From Ulva prolifera (lineage: Eukaryota > Chlorophyta > Ulvophyceae > Ulvales > Ulvaceae): DNA of 64,000 nucleotides. The notes under the pieces were generated by a model. It was not told the origin of the DNA and searched no databases. It worked only from the letters and a program-made list of their open reading frames with translations. Position 1 is the stretch's first letter, and every line of letters begins with the position of its first letter. The stretch spans positions 1,142,856-1,206,855 of the forward strand of contig CM041198.1 in NCBI GenBank assembly GCA_023078555.1. Reading direction: 5' to 3'. Shown here piece after piece: positions 14,717 to 27,895 of the stretch. The translations under genes and the position numbers were made by a program.

Positions 14717-17700
14717 TTCGTTGTGAGCTCCTTAGGTTGTGCGTTCGTGCACGACACCACAGGACTGTGACAAGAGAATGGGGCAGCGATGTGGTGCCAC
14801 GCCACGCGTGGCGTCCACGTCCGGCAATTTGTATCTAGGGACACCGCGGCTGCAAAACATAGTGCCATCAGCTGCGTTCCATAACCACCAGCGTAGTCAG
14901 CCTTTTGCGCAGCTTTCACTTCATCCGCATGTGGTGAGGTAGTCGGGAGAGGCACGTGCAACCACTAACTCAGCGCAAGCACGCTCACCTCGGACGCTGC
15001 AGCTACAGTGCGCTGTGTGTGACAATGGGTCCAATTTGTGCTCACATCATACATCTTGAGAGTGACCCAGCGCCTATCTATCCTGTGTGGAAATCGACTT
15101 GTCACCGTGGACCGACTTGTCACCGTTTTGGCTGATGTCTGGGGTGACTGCGAGATCAGCAGGTGAATATCGTGCCGATGAGAGGTTATATTCACTGTGC
15201 GTTTACTCAGACTCGTTCATCAAGGCGCCGGTTGATTCGGCTGTCGGGCGTTTGCGACCTCATGGCCAGCCAGGCCACTGCAGCCGATGCCTTCTCGACT
15301 CGATTCTGCATGTCGGCCATGTGGTCGTCTAGCGGAGAGCTTTGCCAAGCTAGTGATTCAATTGCAGAATGAGAGCCAGAGAGAGCACGTTCATGCCCAA
15401 GAGCAAATGAGAGCCCCTGAGGAACAGCAACAAACGCTTGCCAATGATTGCTATTTTGCAGCGACTCCATGCTCCAAGAGCCAAAGACACCATGTATACT
15501 GCACAAGGATTTTCGGGCGAACGTGTAGGGCATCTCCAGCAGAGGGTTGCCCTGCCTATGTGCTATGGGTTCGCTGCGGGTCTACGTGGTTTCATGGAAC
15601 ATACAGCTCATCCATAAAAGATTCATGGAGTGCAGCCTGCGGTGGCGTTGGCGCTACCGTACGTGTTGCAATATAGTGGGGCCCGAGTGAAATGTACAGC
15701 CATGCGGCGCCACACCCAAAGAGTCGAACATCACGAATGAGCACAGATCATGCCATACCATGGCATCAGCTTCGTCACGTCCATGGTAAGACACATCACA
15801 AAACCATGCTGTATCAGTCAGACCACATGCAGCCTCGGCAGCACTATGTCTTCTGGAACCTGGACAGGACTGCACCGAGAACAGACCAACACTCACACTC
15901 TGATGGCAGTCGGCCACCGGCAAACCGGCGACCTGTGAAGGCTCAACACAATACCTCGAACCGCCCACCAGGCGGGCACACATGTCAAACATCCCCACCT
16001 GTATACTGCCTGCGTGAACCACATCCCGCAAAACAGAAAGCAGGTATAGCAGGCATGAGCCACAAACTGTCACTGTCGCGTGTACACTCAACACAACACC
16101 AGCCGGGGCGCCCCGACACACATGCCGGACCATGCGTATGGCTGCGGGACTGACAGTCGCACAGCCGCGGCAGCAGGACGCGCTGACAGCACCAACACCC
16201 CGCAATGCACAGCCTCCCGGCACAGTGACCAGCGGGGACCGCATGGCATGTCCCGGTCCTCGACATGCCGCTGCAGCGCAGCCCCCGGCAGAAACCCACA
16301 CCGTCGCTGGGTCAAGACGTGTCCACACGAGCACACGTGTTGCTGCCCACTCCTCTGATACTGGTGCGGGTGATCCTGCGTCACACACCCTACTGTACTC
16401 GTAGGCAAGCAGGAGGTCTGATGCATGGAGTGGCACCGTACAGGTTTACCCTGAATACATTGCTGGATGTATCCCGCATGTATCGTACTAAATTAAGTCC
16501 ATTGACATGTAACACATAACGCTGGGTTTTCAAAGTACCCAGCTAGATATATATTATCAGCAGTTTTCGGGGTGACTGGCCCAACAAAAATCGGATTTAT
16601 TAGACCTAGACCCAAAATAAATGCAGTCCATTGACATGTAACGCTGCCTATTTTGTCGATGGACTTCATTTAGTACGGTATCCTGCATTATGTACTGAAG
16701 CCTTCCAATTGATCACCTACAGGGTGCCTCGGCTTTAAAGGGTGCCTCAGCGCTCTCCCATCTCGCGCCGCCGTCGCCCCCACGCCTGCCAAAATGCATG
16801 CAGCCTCGCTGCGGGGTACATCATGGATGTTTAGATCCCTCAGCGCTCGCCCAGGATCGAATTCACGCATGTATGCATGTGTCTCCTTGGCAGCCGAACC
16901 CAGCGCCGTCAAAGACGACTGCTGATCGGACGCTGCGCCCCCGGACGAAGCTGCTCCGGGGGGCCGTCGCGGATGCATGCATGCAGGCGGGCTGCACACG
17001 CCGGCGACTCCCTCTACGGCCGTCCATGGTGCTGCAACAGGGGCAGGCCATTTGGGTGCTCCGACAGCGAGGGGCCTGGTATGAGTTTGATCATCGGGAC
17101 AATGTCGAGTACAGGAAGACTGGTGTGACCTAGCACTGTCGGGGAGAGGATGTTGACAACACCAGATCACCGGGACCACATGTCGAAGCGGTGAGCCACC
17201 CTCGGACAACCATATGCACCTCACAGGGCCTCCTCCCGTGCCAAGTTCATAAGTGGGGTGCTGGGGCGAAGCCCCGAGTAAGTCTGGCGACAGCAAAAGG
17301 TGTGTTATCTGTGCTCATGCGAGGGGGGGGCACCCAGTGCTGCTGTGCTATTGGTGCAAACTTCCGCAGCAACAGAGCCACTGACTTCAACTTTGTCACC
17401 TTGAGGAGCACGAGACACGGTGTTCAAAGGGAGCTGGCTCAGGCTGGCTACGGCCAGGTGCAAGGCCGTGGCAGGAGCCTCAAATTTGCCTCCGAGAGCC
17501 TGGCCTCATGCTGTGAGGCTGTGCCAAGGTGACAAGTGACGGGAGTGACCTGATGCTGTGACCTAATATTGTTCTACTATGGGGGGTAGTGCTGATGAGC
17601 TCTCTGTCGAGGTGCTACCTGCCTCTTCAAGTTTGTGCTTGTAACACCTGACTATGGCGCCCCCTTGCTTAAGGACAATATTCATTGTCTTTCAGGACAA

Positions 17701-20442
17701 GTCAACTTCACACTGCAGTGCAAGAGCAGATGCAATCATACTGCAGATCGAAGTCAGTCAATTCTGATCTGAGAATGCTAGCATGTGCCTTGCAGAACGG
17801 AGCTGCACGGCGCTGCAGGCCCTGCGAGGTGGTCAATGGGCACGGAGCACGGAAGCCTCGATGACCGAACTTACGGGGAAGAAGTATGGGTGTCCAAAGA
17901 AAATCGGGTAACAGATTTTCCGGTGCCTCCGAGCATGTGCGTCGTGATGCCGGAGACTTTGTTGTTTCAGCGTGCAACAATTCCTGATGCCTACAGCAGA
18001 CTTCATGCAGGACTGGCACCTGCTCACTCACTGCCCCGCTTCGCATCACGCGTCCCACGCCTGCCTGTGTCACTGGTGTCACAATGTGGTGACGCGGACG
18101 CTGGTAATGTGCACACCTCGCAGCCCAACTTGCAGGCCGCGCGAGGCCTGGGAGGAGCACAGCTACAGGAAAAATCTAGGCAGCTTCCAGCGACTGAGTC
18201 CTCTCGATGTGCGCTGTCAGTGTCTGTCGACGATAGCCAGGGAAGCGAGAGAACACTTCGTCAGATGGCGTACGACCTTGTGCACCAGTTAGAGCATGTA
18301 CAATTTACTCTCCGGCGTTCAGCCTCTCGAGATTTCTTCACTACAGCTACTGGTGTGTGGTCATTCCGTGACGGTGGGGTCCGCAGCAGAGCTGCTCGTG
18401 ACAGCTGTTCCTGACAAGGATTCCCTGTCTGAAGGCGCACAGTATACAGCCTCATGGGACGCGTCCTGTGTGCATAGCATGCATACGAAAGATGGTACCC
18501 CGCTGTGTTTATATCGTGTGGCTTAGGCGGGCGCAGCTGCGGTCTGGTGCACATTGCGGTGAGCAGAGTCATCTGCTGTGTGCAAGCGATGTCGTGTGGG
18601 AGGCAAAGCTTACAGCCACTCCGCTCGCCTCCCTTCAGGCTCATGGAGTCCTATGAAAACAATAGACAAGGCCAGCTGATCCGTACGCGATCCGGGCCCA
18701 CTGATCAAGGCACAGAGGAAAGATCAGGCCTGGGTGGCCCGAACAGCTGTGGTCTGGAAGCAGGCCTAATCGGAAAGCTTTTTCATTGTGCCTGCTTCTC
18801 GCAACGGACGTCGGTGTCCGTGTGTGTGGGCAGCAGTCACCTCCCCCCCTTTGCTGCTGCTTCTGTGGCAGCAAAGGCCACTGTTGCCTCTTGATGAATC
18901 CCCGTGGCAGCTCTTCCTCTGTGACCCGGAGCAACCGCATAAAGCTGAATGTTCCAGCAGATGCAAATGCGGTGCATCGATACGCATGCTGACGGGTTGT
19001 GATCTTGTCCATCGCCCGGGCTGGCCGAAGTCCCTTCCACGGAATGCTTTGTATCTGCAGTGAATAGAGGCGCCGCAAGAGCAAGGAATCATTCCTGCCT
19101 ACACCCCACTACTCCAGACCACGCCGGATCATATGGCACTGGCAGACAATGTGTCTGAGACACCAAACACTCGTCTGGGAGCGAGCGACCCAAGCACTCC
19201 CACAGTGGCCTTCATTGCACAATATGCACGCATCGCAACTGGACAGTAGCAGAGCTGGGTATACTACAACCTGTCTGCGTGGCAGCACAGTGTGACAGTA
19301 CAAGCTATGATGTGAAGCACCACCATGCTTCTTCCATGCGTGAACTCAAATGCTGTCGGTGTTCCCAGAACCACGCATGCATTCCCCATTGGACTGAAAG
19401 CGATCACCCTGTTGTCGCATGAGTGCAACGCAGACAGTGCGAGTGTTGCACACAGAACTGCTTTGCGGGGCACCCCGCACGCACACATCTCACAACCATA
19501 CTGTGTTACACACTCTCCAGCCGGTCAACACATCTCCAGGCGGCCCAAGCCCAGTCGTGCAAACATGCACGTGTCAGCATGGCCGCCCCTGCAGCCACAC
19601 CCTCCTAGCAGCCCGCCCCAGCGGCGCCACACGCTACAACAGACAACAGACAGCCCCTCACCCGGGCGGCAGCAGACACGCGCGCGGGCACCATCAAGGC
19701 GGACAGGTGACCCGCGTCGCGCCGCGTCTTCCGCCCACTCACCTCCTCCCCAGCCCACCCCCCATCAGTTCTCACAGCCCCAATACAGCCTGCCCCAGCA
19801 CATCCAGGCCTACAGCGGAACCTCGGAGTCGCGACCCGGCTCACCAGCTCTCGTCGTACAAACACGTCGTCAAAAGTCACATGGAGGGAGTGTACAGCCG
19901 CTGCCCACGTGGCCCACGGGCGGCCCGCGCCCGGAGGCGGCCCCCAGTGTGCACGGCAGCGCACATCTTTGCATGCATGTGAACATGCGGCGGGCTCCGG
20001 CCGTCCCGCCAGTGCCTCCGCCCATGAGAGGCACAAGCACCTCCCCTGACAGCTGCAGCAGACGCTCCCGCCGCTGCAGGACACGCCGCCATGCGCAGCG
20101 CTGCGTAGCGCAGCATGGCCATGCATGGACAGTCATCACGCGCGCCGCCTAGCGCGGCCAGTCACCTAATTATCGCCACGAATCAGCTCAAAAAACAAGT
20201 CAACCTGCGACGCCCGCCTCACGGGAGGCAGCCCGTGTCAAACAGCAGTAACCCCCTTCGGAACCTGCAGAGCTGTGCGCCAACAAACCCTGCTCACAGG
20301 ATCTCTCCCCGTCATGCCTCCCGCCCTCTGTACACTTCACACGGCACAGCAACCTGCATCGCGGCGGCAGGGTGTGCACGTGGCAATCTCATCAAATCCC
20401 GGCGGCGCGCGGGCCCCATGTAGCCCTCGGCCCCACCGCAGC
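14717..20442. other. Long stretch without a recognised gene
   Basis: No family match was found over 5.7 kb. Besides the inverted-repeat element at 16484-16677, some segments look more protein-like than chance. One is 17028-17133 plus (VLQQGQAIWVLRQRGAWYEF), preceded by a TGCATGCATGCAG acceptor-like site near 16985. Another is 17362-17530 plus (ATDFNFVTLRSTRHG), after a possible acceptor. A third is 18190-18414 plus (LRQMAYDLVHQLEHVQFTL). They may be exons of one plus-strand gene, but I could not build a consistent model. Open frames at 19325-20152 and on its complement are Pro/Arg/Ser rich chance frames. Confidence 0.35.
16484..16677. mobile_element. MITE-like element with terminal inverted repeats
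   Basis: The left end CGTACTAAATTAAGTCCAT and the right end ATGGACTTCATTTAGTACG are inverted copies with one mismatch. The pairing continues inward through TTGACA against TGTCGA. Both ends are flanked by GTAT (16480-16483 and 16678-16681), which fits a 4-bp target duplication. The 194-bp element is AT-rich compared with its surroundings and has no coding capacity. Internally the sequence AGTCCATTGACATGTAAC occurs twice (from 16497 and from 16625). No superfamily is assigned. Confidence 0.65.
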
Positions 20443-21334
20443 TCACAGTGCGAGTTTCATGCCCAGTCGCAGCGCGGCCGCCGCCTCGTGTTGTAGCAGG
20501 AACCACCGCACCCCACAGTTCGCCCATTGGGAGTACGCGCTACCCTGGACGTACATGTCGCGCTCCCACGCCATGTCCGCCGATCCCCCGCGCAGCACAA
20601 AGCGCTCAGGGTCCTCCAGCGCGACGCGCGGCTCAGGGTGCAGTGCCGCCGCGCACGCGGGCGCAGATGTCGGGGTCGAAACGCGCTCCTGCCCCGGGCT
20701 GTGCCGCGCACGCAGAGGTGTCGTCTCGGAACTCATGTTGCTGTTGCTCCCCGCGTCCCATGGCCCCTCCCCCTCCCGTGAGTCCGTCCTCCCGGACGCC
20801 CCCGCGGCTTGCGCCGGCTCCCCGCCGTCCCGTCGCTTGCTGCTAGGCTTTAGCAGGCTCGTCAGCCGCTTCATGATCGGCTGTTTCTTGCGGTGGGCGG
20901 CCTTGGTCGAGGCCTTGGAGCGGGGGCCGCTGGATGCGGTAGAGGCATGTGTGTGCGGCGGGTTGGCCATGCTGTCCACGCTGCGTGCCATGAGTGATGC
21001 GGCTCCCCAGCTGTCCAATGCAAGGTCGTCGCCGGGCTTGCCGGTGGGGGTCGCAGATGGTATGCCGGCGGCGGTGGGGGTCAAGCCGGGCAGGCAGCGG
21101 GGTGCCGGCGTCTCACAGCAGGTGGCCTGTGGCGCGTGCAGGATCTGCTGGCTCGCTCGCACCATCGAGTTGGGCGGCCTGAGGCGACTCCGCTCTGAGA
21201 AGTGAGAAAAATGGCCTGCACCAGCAGCACAGAAGTTCGAAACTTGCCCACAGTATCCCGAAAGCACAGCCATGTAGCACACTCATCATGCAGCATGCAC
21301 AGCACGTAGAACGCACAGCAGCAGCTGAGCGGAT

Positions 21335-21372
<38 letters not shown>

Positions 21373-23746
21373 CCAGGGCGCAGGAAACACAGAACGTAGC
21401 ACGGCAGGGAGTGGGCGCGCACCTCCGGAGACCGAGGCGTCATATTGGGGCAGCAGCTTCCAGCCGTCGCGCGCCATCTCGGCAACGGCGCGGATCACAA
21501 AGTCGACCTCCTGGCTTGACATGAGGTGGCTGAAGTGCACCTGCACCCAGCCGGGGCGCGCCCAGCCCATGCCCTTCGCGACAGTCGCCTCGAGCGCCTC
21601 ATGCGGGTTGCCAAACGCATCTACCAGGGTCTCCTCCACAGAGAGGAGCACCCCATGCACGTAGCCAATGCCGTCCTGCCACTCGCTCACACACCCCACA
21701 TCCGCCTGCACCACACGTAAGTGTTGAACATACACATGTGTGGCGCGTTTACACAGGCAGCACCAGCAGATGATTTGGTGCTTCAGCACACTCCAGAACA
21801 TAGGCTTGCAATAGCCACGGTGCTGCCTTTTCATTGCCACAAACGTGATAAGATGACTTAGCCTATACTAGTCCAAGGCACAATGCTTTTGTGGCGGACA
21901 AACCGAGAACGCTGCATCATCGGCTGTTTGAGCAGCCCCGCATGTGTGGCACCACACACCTGGATGCCGTAGACGTCTGACAGCGCGTTGGCGACGAAGC
22001 GGTGGTGCAGCAGCATCGGCATGCCGACCGGAGGCTGCCCGCCTCGGCCCGACGCCATCAGCGGGAAGCGCTGCACGAGCAGGTTGAAGCTGACGACCGG
22101 CAGCCTCGGCCCCGGCTGGTCTGCGCCCAACAGCCGCACACCCGGAATCATGCGCCACGCCGCGATCGCCCGCTGCGTGTACTCCTCCGTGATGCTGTGC
22201 ATGATCTGCGGCGCCATGTCGCTGTGCAGTTGCACCGCGAGGCCTGCGCGCACGACCCCGAGCAGGTTTGCCGGGTCTGCACCCTCGTGGTGCTCAATAT
22301 CCGCGATGAACGTGTCGACGAGGCCGGAGAAGCTCTCAAAGCTGTCCGCGCTGCTCGTGTCGCGGCCCTGCGGGACCGCGACCTGGATAACGCTGCGGCG
22401 AATCACGAGCACGGCCGCGGCTCCCGCGCCGCCGGGGAGGCCGGCGGGGGACATCACGACCGCGTCAGGCTGCTCAGCGGCACACGGCGAGCGGAGGCCG
22501 CTGCCGCAGCTGCTCGTACACGCGAGCGGCAGCGACGCGCCGGAGCCGGAGTATTCGAGCACGGCGACGGCGCCGTGTTTGTGCAGCAGGCGCGTGAGGG
22601 CGCGGTAGTCGGCAACGGCGCCGGTGACTGGGCATGCGAGGCTGAACGTCCCGACGATGAGGGACGACGCGGCGTGCTGTATCAGCATCGCCTCAAGCAT
22701 CACCATGTCTGGGGTGCCAGCATCATTCATCGGGATGACCTGCACCGCGCTGCTGCAAGTGAGGATTCTGTCCTCGCACGAGGCGCGGCTGGTGACCGGC
22801 GTATGCAGCCACCGAGATCCTGTGTGACACAGGCAGTCACGATGCCTTCACATAGACAGAGCAGTGCATGAAGTTGTGTAATCAACACCGTCACGCCGAT
22901 GTGGCGTAGGTGTTACTGTGAGTTGCAGCTGTCCGCCTGTGTGTGCACCCCAGGATCCTGGATATCGTGATGGACCAGCAGCAGACGGAAGCTGGAGGTG
23001 GTCACGGTGCCTGCCGGCGGGGCGGGGCGCACCAGGTGTTCGCAGTCGATGTCCTGCCACACGACCGACGTGCTGCGCTCCTCTGCTGTGCTGTGGATCA
23101 CGACTGGCCGGTGCACAGCCGCTCCTGCCCCCGCCGCTGCAGCATGCCGCAAACCGAGCAGCTGCGCCAGCTTCCCCACCGCCGTCGGCAGCGCGTTCCC
23201 GGCGAAGATGATCGCGTATTCATCCCGTGGCGCCCCCAGGAACCCCGCGATACTCTCCCGCGCATCGCGTAGGTACCCCTTGGACACTTTAATGCTTGGC
23301 CCCGCGCTATGCCCGGACGCGTTGCCGATCCACGGGTATACCGCGGTGGAGAGGTATTCTTCTACTGGTTGCAGGGCGCGTCCGGAGGAGGCGCGGTCGA
23401 CTTGCACAAGTGCGCGCTCGCCGAACGGTGTCTGAAAGCGCGTGCCGTGTCCAATGATGCCGGAGCGGAGGCGCGAGAGGTTGGGGCCAGGGCCGGCAGC
23501 CGGCGTGGCCGGAGTCGCGGCGCAGCTGTCGGGGGCGCATGCGTGTGGCATGGCGTTGGTGGGCATGGTGGAGGGTCGGGCGATGTTGTATGCCGGGGAC
23601 CGCGCGCTGGTTGGCCGCGGCGGGGCTGGGCCGGGGGCCATCGACTGCGGCGGGCGGATGCTGCCGGCATGGTGCATGTCTACAGGGGCCCATTCTGACG
23701 CGCAGCCGGGCACGCTGACGGGTGGGGCAGGAAGGTGAGAGTACAT
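20443..23746 (-). CDS. Aminotransferase class V (cysteine desulfurase-like) fold protein, PLP lysine absent
   Basis: Minus-strand exons 23746-23033, 22739-21960, 21705-21423 and 21194-20443 join in frame to 842 residues. An upstream exon is possible because an acceptor-like TTTGCAG ends at 23771. Family features include FGERALVQVDRASSGRALQP and an N-terminal strand-helix unit. Next are VIPMNDAGTPDMVMLEAM, DAVVMSPAGLPGGAGAAAVL, and a long C-terminal half with VGMPMLLHHRFVANALSDVY and LLSVEETLVDAFGNPHEALE. In active members the signature reads SPHK; here it is SPAG (335-338), so the Schiff-base lysine and the preceding histidine are both gone. The pyridine-binding Asp position reads LEYSG (Glu 300). 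The reading is direct from the bases at 22431-22453. A basic tail (KKQPIMKRLTSLLKP) and Ser/Ala linker follow. Likely a pseudoenzyme; ordinary desulfurase function is unlikely. Confidence 0.75.
21339..21370. repeat. (CA)16 dinucleotide microsatellite
   Basis: An uninterrupted CA run lies in the last intron of the class V aminotransferase-like gene. On the sense (minus) strand it reads as TG repeats between the donor at 21422 and the acceptor at 21195. Confidence 0.95.
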
Positions 23747-23770
23747 TGTCCAGATGGGAGGCTCTGGCCC

Positions 23771-26700
23771 CTGCAAACAGCGCCAAGGTCAGGGTGCCAA
23801 GATTTAATCAGACACCATCAGGAGGATGCGTAGGTCATTGGTGCGCGGCTCTGTTATAGCTCCATGTTATACCTCCATGACGATCAGGAGGAGGATGTGT
23901 GGTGCAGCATCTGAACTGCAAGATTGGGAGTGGCTTCAGCACTCCAGTGCTGCATTGCTTGTGGGCTGGTATGACTGAGGCATGACTCAGATGTCACTAT
24001 GACCATCTCAGTGCCGAGGCTGGCTGGCTCCCTGGCCTGTGTGAACTGTGAGGAGTGGGGATGGATGATGTTTGACAGGGCTCACTCCCCAGTGACAGAT
24101 GTAGGTGTGATCTTGTTGTGACCAGCTCAGGGACACCTGCAGCCATCAGCTGAGACTGGCCCCAGGCGTTGGCTAGAGCTGGTACTCATGCTGTGTCATG
24201 CTGGAGCCTGACTCAGGTCTCTGCCAGCCGCCTGTGTTTTCAGACATGGCTGGATAGTGTCCTGGATAGTGTGCACACACACTGCCATGTGCAGGAGAGA
24301 GTTTGACTGGCATCAGATGGAGACTGGCTTGTTGGGGGTGACTCCAGCAGCGTGTGGGCACCATCTCATCGGGTTGTCATGACATGGCCTCTGCAGTCAG
24401 TGGAGCTGAGGCCAAATGCCCTGACTGCTTCACATCAGTCAAAAGAGGGTCAAATGTTAGGTCTGACAGCTTCATTCAGCTGCTGGCGTTCATGGCAGCG
24501 GTTCCTTGCCACTCATGGTAGCTCACCGAGGCATATGACCCAGGCGAGACCGGTGCACCACCGCTCGACACGCCAGCCTCGCTGTGTCTCTCTAAACGAA
24601 CACCGTGAGCGCACAGAGGCGAGCACCGGTGCTTGCAGCGAGATAGAACGCTGCAGCTGCTGCCAGGGCGCCGTGGGCGCCTGGCTCGGGAAATGCATTG
24701 CAGCACACTGGGAGCCCAGCAGACCTTGCCATGACCTCGGCTGCACGAGCGGCGTAACGGAAGTTCGATGCTGGCACAGGAAGGTGGACCGTCGGCTGCC
24801 GCAGTCGTACGTGACGAACTCTGCCTGCGTGTGAACTGCGGGCCTGCTCGCCTGCTGCAGCACTGCGGACAGCCACCAGGGCTGAAGGTTTGCAGCGGGG
24901 GGGATGAAGGCACGCGGGGCTTGCGTAAGCGGACGAGGGTGGGAATAAGTGGCGCGCAAGCTGGGGCGGTGTTGACGTGGGGAGTTGTCACAGTACACCG
25001 TACAGGATCACCGCCCGCTGCTGGAGGCGGCTGCAGGTTCGATGACTCAATAGCGCCAGATCGGATCCGTGTCTTCAGCCAGACGCAGCCGCAACCGGCA
25101 TGAACGAAAACGAACGCTACGCAACACGGGCAAGCAAAAGGATCACCGGCCGGTCGATTGGGGAAGCGATCGAGAGACGTGGCAGGCGGAATAGCAGTAT
25201 GCGCCGTACAACGAGGCCCCCCGGCATTAACATCATGGGAGCTATGACACAGCCGGCCTCAAAGATTTTGCGGCACTGTGAAATCAGCATGACCTCATTC
25301 ACAGAGTGACGTGCAGCTCCAAGCTCGCTGTGTCCGGCCCCGGTGGTGGCTTCATTGGTCGAAGCAAGTCAGCGGCTACAAAGCAACGCGAGGACTGCGG
25401 AATGAGCGACCAAACTGGTGCGCTAGAAGTCGGTATACTGGATGGGAACCCTGCGTGGCGACCGACGCGCGGGAACCAAGGGTGACGTACACCATGCACA
25501 ATTGGCGCCTGTGCGCGTGTATCAGAGCCGATCACAATAGGCTGCGCATGCGATGTTGAGATTAAGACGACAGATGCACCACGAAACAGATCGCTCTGGT
25601 ATACATGCATCAAGGCCATTTCGAAGCTATAGAAGGGGTGGGAGCAGTTCATGAATGCTGAAGGGGGACGTGGCCTTCGACTCTGCACATAGCGTCAGGC
25701 GGGATTCGACAGTGCTCATGCCAGCATCCGAGTTGTCAAACTCGCTGCCGACATGCCTTGCGGCAGAACCTTGTGATGTTTCGTAGAACGTGATGTGGTG
25801 GGGACGCAAGGCCGCTGCTATACGCACGCCAAAAAGACCAACATTATGCGCGCAAGCTGTGAACTTGTCAGACCAGTGACTCCAAGCATTGCACGGCCAT
25901 GCGAAGTTGGAGTACACACCGACGCCGGACGGGGGTATCGACAACGATGATGATTTCAACAACCAAAGCTGCAGCAACAATGCAATTCTGGCTGGCGTGT
26001 CACAAAATTCTGGCAGCATCGGCACACAACGCAGGTGGTGAAGCATGCCGGTCCCTTTCCACCACTTGATTGCGAGCCACATGAAAGGGAAATTGTACAA
26101 ATAAGGTGATCGATGCCACAATGAGCGACTCTGAGCGCCAAAGAGCAACGAGTGCAACTGGTTTTGAGTGAAACGAACAGGCCAATTTGTCGCACTCGCG
26201 CAGCATGCGCAGCTGGCTTGAGACTCCAGTCGCACATTTTGACGTGCAAGAATACATGTAGGCTTGTAACGCTCCCTTGGCAGGCCCGACTGATACATTC
26301 CCACCGAAGCGCGCTGGCCGATGGATGCACGACATCGCAAACCTGGTGGCAAATACTGGATGGTCATGATAGGGAATGCAATTAGCTACCCCAAAGAATC
26401 ACACCTGCCTGCCAGAATGCTGCGAGGGCACCATTTGCTACCGCTCCCTGCACTGTCGCTCTGTCCTCTGAAGCACACCGCTTCACCAGCTGCGAAAGAC
26501 GCCAATCATCCCAATTACATACAACGAAATAGCTTTCAGGCGTCAAGGGCGGCACGAATCCAAAGGGCGATGCAAAAGCTGGCTCAGTGTCGCACAACCA
26601 ACGAAAATAACTGACACACTGATTTCAGCTATATCCAACCGCAGAGTTGTGCAGTGGAAGTGTACAACAGGCAATAGATGTAGCCAATACAGAGATAGTG

Positions 26701-27895
26701 ACGAATGGGCGTGTGTTTTGTTTCACCAATTGCTCTGCGCACGTCCTTTGCAGCGACCCGCCGCAAGTGCATGCCGTGTTAACGCGTCAGCCTGCAGCCG
26801 ACGCACGCATGCGACCCATGCAGATGCATGCAAACTGATAGCAGGCCAAGAGCAGATGAGCCGTGATGAACCATCATGGATGACATCGGACGAAAGCATG
26901 CACCAATCGATCACACTTCCTCGCGTACGCAAACCAGACGCGATCGAGGCAGTGAGTGGGCAAGCCTGAGCCTGCATCAGAGTCAGCATGCTCATCCGTG
27001 GGTCGCCGATGGGCAGGTCAGGTGTAGGCGCTGAAGACGCATACATGCGTACTGCAAGCGCGACACGCGTTTTCGGACAGCGGCAGCGTTAGTCGACGAC
27101 GACTTGTCCCTGCAGGGACATGTGGACTTGCATGAGAGACGAGGTCTGCTGTGCGATTCAGATAGATGGCATACTTGTGTCGTTATAGGTCTCGCCTGCC
27201 AGTAGAATTATACACTACACCGCTAATGGCAATGATGCTCATCCTTAGCGCTGCGTGCGCTGTATGAGGCATATGCATGTGATGTAAGCACTTCAAGCTT
27301 GCTCCAGGTCAAGTTTGATCACAGGATTCGATCGAATCCTCGCGCTGATCACACAAGCGGCTGTCACGGAAGCTTATGAGCTCAAGTCGAGGCAGCGTAT
27401 CCATTTGCAATGTTTCCATATAATGGCCGCCGCAAAACGTCACAGCTTGCACACAAGCCAATTCCATGACTTCTGCTCTCATTCAAACCTGATCCTCTGA
27501 TTGTTAATCTCGCAACACGGCGCGTGCTAAAGACCGATTGGCTATAATGGGTACACGCGCATGAAGCTGATGCCAGCTGAGACCTCTGTCTCGACATGTC
27601 GCGCATGTCAACTAGGTCAGAGTTTGGGAGCTTTCGATGTTGGATCAGGCCTCGCATGGCTCGCCCGCAGATCTGCTCAACCTTTGCCATATGCATTGGC
27701 TCAGCATTGGGTACTCCTGACAGCGCTGCAGCGAAAACCAAGCTGCAGCTCAATTCGCATGTACACATTTGGATTTGGGAGCAGGGCCTGACTATTGTCG
27801 GTGGATGTGCTTGCACTACATGTCGATGCGAGCACCTCCAGTAATGGAGCACACGTTTGAAGTGTCAATGTAGCCGCGATCGGACTCTATCAGGA
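23771..27895. other. Long stretch between divergent genes, no recognised gene
   Basis: This should contain the promoters of the class V-like gene (minus) and the LRRCC1-like gene (plus). The left part (23800-24500) is simple, GT/AG-rich DNA. On the minus strand at 24592-24789 a frame reads AEVMARSAGLPVCCNAFPEP and AAAAAFYLAAS. It might be an upstream exon of the class V-like gene, but the phase fit is weak. A 246-codon minus frame at 25627-26367 and a 71-codon minus frame at 26382-26597 (VVCNWDDWRLSQLVKRC) lie in lower-GC DNA and match nothing I know. A perfect 16-bp palindrome sits at 27324-27339. Confidence 0.35.
27324..27339. repeat. Perfect 16-bp palindrome
   Basis: GGATTCGATCGAATCC is its own reverse complement. 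It lies about 560 bp upstream of the LRRCC1-like start codon. It could be a dimeric factor site or chance; nothing else supports a role. Confidence 0.4.

Noticed and set aside
17028-17530. WWE-domain call for the Trp/Tyr-rich segments
   Set aside because: The middle of the domain is missing and the spacing does not fit after splicing.
19325-20152. 275-codon plus-strand open frame
   Set aside because: It is a Pro/Ser/Arg/His-rich frame in GC-rich DNA with comparably long frames on both strands and no splice or family support.
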